Shown: positions 1 through 5,862 of the stretch, piece by piece
Numbering within the stretch: the first letter of the stretch is position 1
Layout: each line of letters begins with the position of its first letter
Origin: Methanobacterium sp. UBA8
GTDB lineage: Archaea > Methanobacteriota > Methanobacteria > Methanobacteriales > Methanobacteriaceae
Direction: 5' to 3'
Length of the DNA: 8,629 nt
Assembly (NCBI GenBank): GCA_002509665.1
Contig: DADN01000117.1
Span: 1-8,629 of the forward strand
The notes under the pieces: model-generated
Seen by the model: only the letters and a program-made list of their open reading frames with translations
Told to the model about the DNA's origin: nothing
Database searches by the model: none
Made by a program: the position numbers and the translations under genes

Positions 1-158
1 AAATTTTGTTTAAGGATTCCTTTGGCCAGTTTATCTGCAATTTGAGGTTCAATTATCTTTGGTTTTCCAGATATTTTTAAATTAGCATGTCTTTCAATGT
101 CTGCAATGGCATTCAATAGCTTTCCTTGACTGTTTGCACGTATTAAAATTAGAGTCAT
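1..158 (-). CDS. Partial small conserved archaeal protein (DUF356-like?), N-terminal 52 residues
   Basis: The reading frame is open from an ATG at 158 to the window edge, so only about 52 N-terminal residues are visible and the stop lies outside. It begins MTLILIRANSQGKLLNAIAD and continues with a charged, helix-forming stretch (IERHA, then KPKIIEPQIADKLAKGIL). There is no signal peptide or membrane segment, so it should be a soluble cytoplasmic protein. The start is well supported: GGTGA (163-167) sits 4 nt upstream and a TATA-like box lies a further 33 nt upstream. From memory the opening resembles the methanogen family DUF356, whose function is unknown; I could not verify this. It is separated from the antiporter gene by 346 bp and appears to be its own transcription unit. 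Confidence 0.75.
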   Translation of the reverse strand, partial: MTLILIRANSQGKLLNAIADIERHANLKISGKPKIIEPQIADKLAKGILKQN

Positions 159-504
159 TTTTTCACCGATATGGGCATCTAAGCCCCTTTTTGATATAAA
201 TATAAAATTATTCCATAAAAACTGTTTTTAAATTAATTATCATTGATATAATTATTATAATAGTTTCTAATTAAATATTCCTTTCTTTTTGTAGTAGGAT
301 ATAAAATTTTTACTATTAATATGAATTTTATTTAAGTAATTTTATCAGGGAGTATTTTTATTATTGGTAACAACGTGATGGGATATTTTATATTAAAACG
401 AATCTATAAACTCTTTTTTTTGAATTGAAGTGTTATTTTAAAATATGATCTTTAGGAAAACTTAATATCAGTTTGTACAGTTAACAGTTCTGAAAATATT
501 ATAA
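159..504. other. AT-rich non-coding gap between antiporter and partial gene
   Basis: Apart from the candidate promoter and ribosome binding site of the leftmost gene, I see no open reading frame with a ribosome binding site, no RNA gene and no clear repeat here. The 3' side of the antiporter gene lacks a convincing hairpin or T-run on the minus strand, so its terminator cannot be placed. The gap presumably holds the 3' end of the transporter transcript and upstream control of the leftmost gene. Confidence 0.6.
196..209 (-). promoter_or_regulatory. Candidate TATA box for the partial gene at 1-158
   Basis: On the minus strand the sequence reads TTTTATATTTATAT, a good archaeal TATA element. Its core at 200-207 would place the transcription start near 177, giving a leader of about 19 nt that contains the GGTGA ribosome binding site. 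The leader could also form a 4-bp GGGC/GCCC hairpin. The assignment rests on motif and spacing only. Confidence 0.5.
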
Positions 505-1755
505 TCACTTACTTTTTGGAGGTAATGATCCTTTTTCATCTTTTGTTTCTATTTCAAGTTCTCCACGGTTTATTCTTCTTGAATAAATGGTTGATAAAGG
601 GGAAGCTGTAAATCCATGTGCGAAAACACTTAGCAGCACTGTAATGAAAACGACTGAAATAAAAGTGCTGTCTCCAGGGAACACTTTTAATTCTTCTATA
701 GCTAAAAGGGCCAGTACTATGGATGCTAAGCCTCTAGGGCCGAACCAGCCGATAAAGAGTACTGTATCAAAATCCAGTTTGGTGCCAATTAGTGATATGG
801 CCACTGGCAACATTCTAATAACTGTCAAACTTAAAACAGCGTAGAGAATTATCTGCCAGGTTACATTCAAGAGCAGGGGAAGAACTACTATTCCCAGGAG
901 GAAAAAGACGGTTAAATTCAGTAACTGCCCTTCTGTTTCGGAAAAATCGATTAAAATTTTTCCTGCATCCTTAACAACATATCCTAATGCTAAACCGCCG
1001 ATAAAAGCAGCTATAAATCCACTTCCCCCTATTTGATCTGCTATAACAAACGTAAGTATTGCCATTGCCAGAAAAGCTATTCTCTGGAAGTTGGGTGTGA
1101 TCCACTCTTTTTCCCTGGCTTTTAAAACCAGCCAACCTCCACCAATGCCTACTAATAAACCTACTGCTATTCCAAAACCAATTTGTTCAAGGGCAACATG
1201 GGTAAAATATCCTATGGGTCTAAAAGCTTCTTCAGCTAAACCAATTGCTATAAAAACCAGAAGAAATGGAACTGAACCTCCATCATTTAATCCACTCTCT
1301 ATTTCAATTGTCTTCCGTATTCTCTCAGGTACTTTCTTATTTTGAACCACCATCTGCCCTAAAGCTGCATCAGTCGGTGCCAGGGCAGCGCCTATAATCC
1401 CTGCTACCCACCACGGCACGCCTGGAAATAATAATGTTGCTGTTATCACTCCTAAAATAATGGTAATGGGTAAACCTACAGTAAGCAGTCGAGTGCTTAG
1501 ATTATTGTTCAATGCTTTTAACCCTACTCTGGACGCATCACTGAAAAGAACAAGAACAAGGGCTATTTCAGCTATTAAAAAAATTATGGTTGAATATGGT
1601 GGCTTTGTAATATCTACATATCCAGTAACAAGCCACCCTGTCAGCATTCCTGCAACGATAAAAATCATCTGGAAACTAACAGGTAGCTTGCCAATTAAAC
1701 GGGAAAAAATTGCTACTATTAAAAGTATAACAAAAAAGAATAGGATTTCAACCAT
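505..1755 (-). CDS. Na+/H+ (cation/proton) antiporter, CPA1/NhaP type
   Basis: A 416-residue polytopic membrane protein with about 12 hydrophobic segments, the usual size for a CPA1 antiporter core with a short polar C-terminal tail. Diagnostic motifs are in order: APTDAALG at 126-133 (the PTD motif of the unwound helix), ESGLNDG at 153-159 with the ion-binding Asn157-Asp158 pair, and GWFGPRGLAS at 336-345 with a conserved Arg341. The Asn-Asp pair fits electroneutral 1:1 Na+/H+ exchange in this family, but the exact ion is an inference. The tail (residues about 395-416) is charged and too short for a TrkA-type regulatory domain. The ATG has GGTGAT (1759-1764) 3 nt upstream. It starts 15 nt after the MFS stop codon, so the two genes are almost certainly cotranscribed. 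The pairing suggests joint use of, or adjustment to, ion gradients during drug or solute export. Confidence 0.9.
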   Translation of the reverse strand: MVEILFFFVILLIVAIFSRLIGKLPVSFQMIFIVAGMLTGWLVTGYVDITKPPYSTIIFLIAEIALVLVLFSDASRVGLKALNNNLSTRLLTVGLPITIILGVITATLLFPGVPWWVAGIIGAALAPTDAALGQMVVQNKKVPERIRKTIEIESGLNDGGSVPFLLVFIAIGLAEEAFRPIGYFTHVALEQIGFGIAVGLLVGIGGGWLVLKAREKEWITPNFQRIAFLAMAILTFVIADQIGGSGFIAAFIGGLALGYVVKDAGKILIDFSETEGQLLNLTVFFLLGIVVLPLLLNVTWQIILYAVLSLTVIRMLPVAISLIGTKLDFDTVLFIGWFGPRGLASIVLALLAIEELKVFPGDSTFISVVFITVLLSVFAHGFTASPLSTIYSRRINRGELEIETKDEKGSLPPKSK

Positions 1756-1770
1756 AAAATCACCTGTGTA

Positions 1771-3366
1771 TTATTCTATTTTTTCTTTTTTCATATCTTC
1801 TGTCTTTGTATCCTCTTTATAGTACTGGGCAAGTAATTTTTCCTCTTCTTTCATATTCGGAAACTTGTAAAATACAATTGCAGCTCCAATCAAAATAGCG
1901 ATGATCCCTGCAAGATAAGCCCATCGGTCCCCTGTTAAAAATGAAGCTTTTGCTCCGGATATGATCTGAGTTGAATATTGGGGGTACTGTTGAGCAAGGG
2001 TAGTAGCGCTGGCAAATGATTTTTGAAGTGTTGTTTCCACGCTGGCTGAGATTTGCTGGGGGACATTATTGATTTTTGCAGCAAATGAAGATGCATAGCC
2101 TGCTGTAAGCAACGTACCAAAGATTGAAGTCATAATCGCACCGCCAAAATCACGCTGCAGGTCTGCTGTACCAGATGCCATACCCACACGTTTAACTGGA
2201 ACGGATCCAGTAAGAGAATGGGATGCAGGAGTCCCTGCTAACCCAACACCAATTCCTACTAGTGCATAAGCCAGTCCGACTTTCCAGTAAGGTATGCCTT
2301 CTTTCCATAGCAATAACATGGTCAAAAAGCCTAATAAACAGAATATATAGCCTGCAAGAAGCGTAAATCTGGATCCGTGTGATTCCACAAGTTTAGCAGA
2401 CTGTGGTGCCACCAGAATCATGAGAATCGCTGCAGGTATAATCGAAAGTCCTGCATCAAAGGTAGAATAACCTAAAACATTTTGTAAAAACTGTTGCCCA
2501 ATGTACATGGCACCCATAAGCGCACCAAAAACAATTATCCCTGCACTTGCCGCTACCCAGAAAATTCTTCGGCCAGCGATTTTTAAATCGTAAAGTGGGT
2601 TGGGTATACTCCGCTGGTGCTTTATAAATAAAAATCCGATTATAACTGCTATAATTATTAAAACGACTACCAAAGTCCTTATACTGGGTACTGGAGCAAA
2701 GTTAATAGCTAAAATTAATATTCCTATAAGAATAAGAGACATTAATCCTCCAAGGTTGTCCACTGGATTTTTTGTCTCATTTACATGGGATGGAATGTAT
2801 TTAATGGCCATAATTAATGATATTAGTGCCAGGGGCAGTGTAATTAAGAATACAGATCCCCAATGATGAGATATGAGGAGATATCCTGAGAGAAGTGGTC
2901 CTAGAGCTGCAATAGCAGCACCTACTCCTGACCAAAGTGCAATGGATCTTGTCCGTTTAGGGCCTGACCACAATGCAGTTATTATTGCTAAAGTAGTTGG
3001 AAATGACATTCCTGCAGCTAAACCTCCAATTATACGGGCTAAAACCAGCACATCAACAGTTGGGGCAAAACCTGCAATTAAAGATGCAGGTATGGCTATG
3101 ATAGTTCCTATTATAAGCATCATTTTCCGGCCATGATGATCACCTAGAGCACCAAACCATAATACTGAAGAAGCCAGGCCAAGTGAGAAGCCTACAGCTA
3201 CCATATTAATCTGAACTTGCGAAGCATTAAAAGCTAAACCTATGGAAGGCAGTGCTACGTTAGCAACTGATAAATTCAAATTGGCTACTGCAGCTACCAG
3301 AATAAGAGTGGCTAAAACTACTATCCCTGGTTCAGAATCTTTATTTTTTATTATTTCTGCATTCAT
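1771..3366 (-). CDS. MFS multidrug-type exporter, DHA2 family (14 TM)
   Basis: A 531-residue protein with 14 predicted membrane segments, the layout of DHA2 (EmrB/QacA-like) proton-driven exporters. With Met1 at 3366, a DHA2-like NVALP signature lies at 36-40, motif A (GALGDHHGRK, Asp76 and Arg80) at 72-81 between TM2 and TM3, motif B Arg111 in TM4, and antiporter motif C (a Gly-rich helix with Gly156-Pro157 and Gly161) in TM5. A polar loop of about 55 residues separates TM13 and TM14, followed by a highly charged C-terminal tail of about 30. The TM1 acidic residue common before the NVALP signature is Asn31 here. The reading frame extends 4 codons further (to 3378), but only the 3366 ATG has a ribosome binding site at the spacing used by neighbouring genes. 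Substrates cannot be predicted. It is the first gene of an operon with the antiporter, or the second if the small gene at 3424-3681 is real. Confidence 0.9.
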   Translation of the reverse strand: MNAEIIKNKDSEPGIVVLATLILVAAVANLNLSVANVALPSIGLAFNASQVQINMVAVGFSLGLASSVLWFGALGDHHGRKMMLIIGTIIAIPASLIAGFAPTVDVLVLARIIGGLAAGMSFPTTLAIITALWSGPKRTRSIALWSGVGAAIAALGPLLSGYLLISHHWGSVFLITLPLALISLIMAIKYIPSHVNETKNPVDNLGGLMSLILIGILILAINFAPVPSIRTLVVVLIIIAVIIGFLFIKHQRSIPNPLYDLKIAGRRIFWVAASAGIIVFGALMGAMYIGQQFLQNVLGYSTFDAGLSIIPAAILMILVAPQSAKLVESHGSRFTLLAGYIFCLLGFLTMLLLWKEGIPYWKVGLAYALVGIGVGLAGTPASHSLTGSVPVKRVGMASGTADLQRDFGGAIMTSIFGTLLTAGYASSFAAKINNVPQQISASVETTLQKSFASATTLAQQYPQYSTQIISGAKASFLTGDRWAYLAGIIAILIGAAIVFYKFPNMKEEEKLLAQYYKEDTKTEDMKKEKIE

Positions 3367-3369
3367 TTT

Positions 3370-3375
3370 ATCACT
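3370..3375 (-). promoter_or_regulatory. Ribosome binding site that moves the MFS start to 3366
   Basis: AGTGAT lies exactly 3 nt before the ATG at 3366, the same distance as GGTGAT before the antiporter and POTRA-like genes. The first in-frame ATG, at 3378, has nothing purine-rich upstream, and this Shine-Dalgarno would lie inside its coding sequence. Confidence 0.6.
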
Positions 3376-3387
3376 CATTACATTAAG

Positions 3388-3404
3388 TGTTATAAAATTT
3401 TAAT
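3388..3404 (-). promoter_or_regulatory. Candidate TATA region upstream of the MFS-antiporter operon
   Basis: The minus strand reads AATTAAAATTTTATAAC-like sequence across 3388-3404. Depending on which AT core is used, transcription would start at about 3367-3376, just at the start codon at 3366, giving a very short leader. This fits the downstream ATG better than the one at 3378. In such an AT-rich gap a chance match is possible. Confidence 0.3.
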
Positions 3405-3423
3405 CTCTATTTTCTTCATTTTT

Positions 3424-3681
3424 TTAATTTCTTAGTATTAGGGTTGGCATATGGATCCAATTGATGTACAGACAATAAATTTTGTTTCTCTCTTTGCTTA
3501 ATCTAAAAAGTATAGGTATGATTATTAAAAAAGAAACAGTTAAATTAAATTTTAACGGATCTAAAACAGCTAATTTTAAATTAAAAGGAAATTTCAGGCT
3601 TAAAATTATTAAAAACAGAATATTAATCAGAATAAAAATTGACAATAATTCCATACAGATTAATTTTAAATTTCTATCCAT
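3424..3681 (-). CDS. Possible small two-helix membrane protein, unknown function
   Basis: An 85-residue reading frame from an ATG at 3681 to a TAA at 3424. It shows a short basic N-terminus (MDRNLK), a hydrophobic stretch at about residues 10-30 (MELLSIFILINILFLIIL), a basic/polar linker, a second hydrophobic stretch at about 49-60 (VSFLIIIPILF), and a basic tail. GATGAT (3685-3690) lies 3 nt before the ATG, the spacing used by neighbouring genes; a longer form starting at 3696 lacks such a site. It ends 57 nt before the MFS start, so cotranscription is possible. Caution: AT-rich DNA often gives hydrophobic Ile/Leu/Phe runs by chance, and the opposite strand is also open over 3482-3733. I recognise no family. 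Confidence 0.4.
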   Translation of the reverse strand: MDRNLKLICMELLSIFILINILFLIILSLKFPFNLKLAVLDPLKFNLTVSFLIIIPILFRLSKERNKIYCLYINWIHMPTLILRN

Positions 3682-3721
3682 AATATCATCATTCATTTTG
3701 ATAATATTTATTTATTGTCTT

Positions 3722-3740
3722 GAAATTATTTAAATATTGG
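3722..3740 (-). promoter_or_regulatory. Candidate TATA box for the small membrane ORF
   Basis: The minus strand reads CCAATATTTAAATAATTTC. An AT core centred near 3731 would put the transcription start around 3705, about 10-25 nt before the possible starts at 3696 or 3681. The spacing is right but the AT-rich background makes this weak. Confidence 0.25.
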
Positions 3741-4020
3741 CTGTTACTATAATCTAGAGAAATTATGGTTTGTATTGAAGTTAAATTGATGTTACTTTGT
3801 GAAAACCAGGGCATATTTCAAATTCATTAATGAAAAAAATTAAATTAAACTGTAAATTTAGGAAGTATATACCAGTAAATTGGTTTTTAACAAAAGAAGA
3901 TGTTACTAAGACTTAATTAACTAGTTGTAGATGTAGAAAAGTAGATTTAACTTTGATGGAAGTTTTATATGAAATATTAACCTGAGTTTACAAGTTTTAA
4001 ATAATTCATTTTTTAATTGA
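3741..4020. other. AT-rich intergenic stretch, nothing recognised
   Basis: Between the candidate promoter of the small membrane ORF and the terminator of the envelope genes I find no reading frame with a ribosome binding site, no tRNA-like or structured RNA segment, and no repeat array. A short imperfect palindrome (ACCAGTAAATTGGT near 3871-3884) is the only local structure noticed, and I attach no function to it. Confidence 0.5.
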
Positions 4021-4021
4021 A

Positions 4022-4059
4022 TAAAAAAAGTAAAAAAAATGTTAACGTGAGTAACATTT
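4022..4059 (-). terminator. Hairpin plus U-run terminator of the envelope gene pair
   Basis: Arms 4052-4059 and 4037-4044 form a perfect 8-bp stem (AAATGTTA / TAACATTT on the transcript) with a 7-nt loop. On the minus-strand transcript the stem is followed at once by U-rich tracts (complement of A-runs at 4031-4036 and 4023-4029). It begins 1 nt after the TAA of the gene at 4061-5344. The stem is AT-rich and weak, but archaeal termination depends mainly on the U-tracts. Confidence 0.7.
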
Positions 4060-4060
4060 A

Positions 4061-5344
4061 TTATTTCATGAATGATTTAATTAGAGTACTTCTAAACAGA
4101 ACCAGGAGTACGAGTATCAATCCTATAGCAGTTTGGATGTTTCCAATTAAGTCTAAAAGTGAAGAACTTATTGGTAAAGTCCATGGTGGGGAAGATCTAT
4201 CGTTACCGAGAGGTTTGTAATAGACACCTACTGCTCTTGAACTTGACTTGACGTTGATATCTTTAGGTTCTACGTGGTTAACGCCGACAATAGTTCCGCC
4301 GTCTATTGCAGTGTTGATTCTATTTGCTATTTGAACGTTATCGTAACCATATTTTTTTACAGTAGCAGATACAATTTCTTGTGTAGTTTCTGAAATACCT
4401 ACGCTGTCACTTCCATAAACAGAAACCTGTACTGTTTGGCCTGTAACTGTAATTGCATTTATGAGTGCTTCGTAGGCATACTCTATTGTGAGTGGTGACC
4501 CGTCATATGGATCTTTCTGGTACTGCTCTGCTAATGGATAAGCTATACTCCATCCATCATTAGAGGTACTTACTTTGGCATATGGTGTATTCATAGCGTA
4601 ACCAGTTGTGTTTAACTGAGCTGGGGTGAACATATCTCCAGAAGTAATTCCTGAAACGAGATTAACTCCACCACCACCATATTTTTCACCTGAATCATTT
4701 GCTACTTCTCCAAATGCCTGCCCAAGTATATAAGTTGCAGAATAACCGTCTCTTATCATTTTGCCTATGTTTACTGCAGTTTCTTTACGTACTTCTGCAG
4801 CTGTTCCGTACATGGGGTTACCTTCTGTATTTCTCAGGTGAATAATTGCTCCCCGTGTTCCTGCAGGTAAAACTGCAGTTCCATCTGATGAGTGAGGTGT
4901 TACAGTAATTTTGTTGTTATTATCTACTGTAACCAGGTAAACATCGTATGATCCTCCTACTGCCGCACCTTTAGTAGCAGTTCCAACCAGAACCCTGATT
5001 CCACTATATGAATTTGCGAGGTTTGCTGCCACTTGTGGGGTAGCACCAGCTTCCATAGCTTTTACAGATGCCACAATAGCCTGCAATCTGGGTGTGGATG
5101 AACCTTCACCCCCGGAGAGTATAGCAAAGTGACCGCTTGCTGAAGATAAGAAAGTTGATTGAAACATGTTGTTCTGGAACGACATACTTCCTGCTGCTGC
5201 ACCATTTGGATCTTTTCCTGTAGGGTCTGTTATGACAATTATGTTACAGGTTGCTGCAGCAGGTCCAATAATCATTGCAACCGTGATCAGGAATACTAAC
5301 ATTCCTTTAACATATTTTCCTTGAAGTTTTTGTGGAATTTTCAT
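4061..5344 (-). CDS. Secreted, C-terminally anchored envelope protein of unknown function
   Basis: A 427-residue protein that I cannot assign to a named family. It has a basic N-terminus and a hydrophobic signal segment (about residues 13-28) ending in an AxA-like cleavage site (PAAA, 28-31), immediately followed by Thr32-Cys33. A long exported region (33 to about 390) is rich in Gly, Ala, Ser and Thr, with Gly runs such as KYGGGG. One transmembrane segment spans about 396-416, and a short basic tail (Arg418, Lys423, Lys427) should face the cytoplasm. Topology is therefore a large external domain tethered at its C-terminus. The ATG at 5344 is 3 nt from the stop of the POTRA-like gene, and its weak ribosome binding site (GGGGT) overlaps that stop region, indicating translational coupling. 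With the MraY and Mur ligase genes upstream, a role in pseudomurein assembly, remodelling or surface organisation is a reasonable inference but not shown. Confidence 0.8.
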   Translation of the reverse strand: MKIPQKLQGKYVKGMLVFLITVAMIIGPAAATCNIIVITDPTGKDPNGAAAGSMSFQNNMFQSTFLSSASGHFAILSGGEGSSTPRLQAIVASVKAMEAGATPQVAANLANSYSGIRVLVGTATKGAAVGGSYDVYLVTVDNNNKITVTPHSSDGTAVLPAGTRGAIIHLRNTEGNPMYGTAAEVRKETAVNIGKMIRDGYSATYILGQAFGEVANDSGEKYGGGGVNLVSGITSGDMFTPAQLNTTGYAMNTPYAKVSTSNDGWSIAYPLAEQYQKDPYDGSPLTIEYAYEALINAITVTGQTVQVSVYGSDSVGISETTQEIVSATVKKYGYDNVQIANRINTAIDGGTIVGVNHVEPKDINVKSSSRAVGVYYKPLGNDRSSPPWTLPISSSLLDLIGNIQTAIGLILVLLVLFRSTLIKSFMK

Positions 5345-5347
5345 ATT

Positions 5348-5806
5348 TTACCCCGTTGTGTATGAACTTGTGGAACTTGATGTTGTATTTACCTGTACCT
5401 GTGACCAGTCTTCAACAACAGTTACTGTAACACTTCCTGTTGCGCTATCTACTTTAACGTCTGCAGCTACTATAGGTGTTAGCCTTGTACCTGGAATTGT
5501 CGTCAACGTCGCAAATTGCTGAGCATTAGTTATTGCTTCACTTAGAGGTAGTTCTCGTTTATCTGTAATTAGTGTGCTTCCGTTGATGTAACTTCCAGGC
5601 CTTAAACCTGAAGCATATATATTAGCTCGAATAGAATCAGTTGGCACGAGATTATTTCCTTTTATCATAACTCCTGATACGGGTATCCCCTGGTCTGTAG
5701 CAGAGGATTCAGCAAAAGCCATGTAACTCATAACTCTTCCAGATACTATTAATAAAAATGCAAGTGTTAAAATGATTATAGTGTCTCTTCTTACTTTTAT
5801 GAACAT
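5348..5806 (-). CDS. Single-pass membrane protein with an external POTRA-like domain
   Basis: A 152-residue protein. A short basic cytoplasmic tail (Lys4, Arg6, Arg7) leads into a hydrophobic segment at about 10-32, which is either an anchor or a signal peptide. Residues about 42-133 have the order expected of a POTRA domain: a first strand ending in a Gly-Asn turn (VSGVMIKGNN, Gly50-Asn51), a helix (SIRANIYASG), a GLRPGS turn at 67-72, a second helix (about 83-100), and two final strands (VAADVKVD and SVTVTVVED). A Ser/Thr-rich tail follows (140-152). The layout tail-TM-POTRA recalls FtsQ/DivIB, but the beta domain is absent and it is far shorter. The start at 5806 is preferred over an upstream in-frame TTG at 5827 because GGTGAT lies 3 nt before it. 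It is tightly coupled to the gene at 4061-5344. The POTRA call is by eye and needs a profile or structure test. Confidence 0.7.
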   Translation of the reverse strand: MFIKVRRDTIIILTLAFLLIVSGRVMSYMAFAESSATDQGIPVSGVMIKGNNLVPTDSIRANIYASGLRPGSYINGSTLITDKRELPLSEAITNAQQFATLTTIPGTRLTPIVAADVKVDSATGSVTVTVVEDWSQVQVNTTSSSTSSYTTG

Positions 5807-5809
5807 TTC

Positions 5810-5815
5810 ATCACC
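5810..5815 (-). promoter_or_regulatory. Ribosome binding site fixing the POTRA-like gene start
   Basis: A perfect GGTGAT lies 3 nt before the ATG at 5806. The longer reading frame would begin with TTG at 5827, has no comparable site upstream, and would translate through this Shine-Dalgarno. The shorter form also begins with a normal basic N-terminus before the membrane segment. Confidence 0.8.
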
Positions 5816-5834
5816 AAGTGTGAACAATGAATTT

Positions 5835-5848
5835 GAATTATATAATAT
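5835..5848 (-). promoter_or_regulatory. Candidate internal TATA box for the envelope gene pair
   Basis: The 56-nt gap after the Mur ligase holds ATATTATATAATTC on the minus strand, with core TTATATAA at 5838-5845. A start about 26 nt downstream falls near 5815, right at the ribosome binding site, so the leader would be minimal. The pair at 4061-5806 may therefore be transcribed on its own as well as by read-through from the ligase. Confidence 0.35.
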
Positions 5849-5862
5849 GAACTTTTGTTAAT

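Noticed and set aside
587..1822. Several plus-strand open frames (587-844, 1091-1345, 1460-1822)
   Set aside because: They lie opposite the antiporter gene, whose motifs are unmistakable. Their products have no recognisable domain and no ribosome binding site was seen.
1935..3136. Other-frame ORFs inside the MFS gene (1935-2120 minus; 2600-2866 and 2873-3136 plus)
   Set aside because: They overlap a full-length MFS protein with conserved motifs and look like shadows of its codon use.
3482..3733. Plus-strand 83-residue frame opposite the possible small membrane protein
   Set aside because: No ribosome binding site was noticed, it is low in complexity (Lys/Ile/Asn-rich), and it runs against every other gene here. 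The minus-strand reading is the better of two weak options.
3871..3884. Imperfect palindrome ACCAGTAAATTGGT in the intergenic gap
   Set aside because: It is short and imperfect, not placed next to a gene end or promoter, and expected by chance in AT-rich DNA.
4017..4220. Plus-strand frame over the terminator and the 3' end of the anchored protein gene
   Set aside because: It starts inside the U-run terminator region and is antisense to a confident coding sequence.
4061..5344. Lipoprotein call for the anchored protein because of Cys33
   Set aside because: The residues before the Cys (AAAT) do not make a lipobox, and the protein already has a C-terminal membrane anchor.
5807..5827. Seven-residue N-terminal extension of the POTRA-like protein from TTG
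   Set aside because: It contains the perfect GGTGAT site of the ATG at 5806 and lacks a site of its own.
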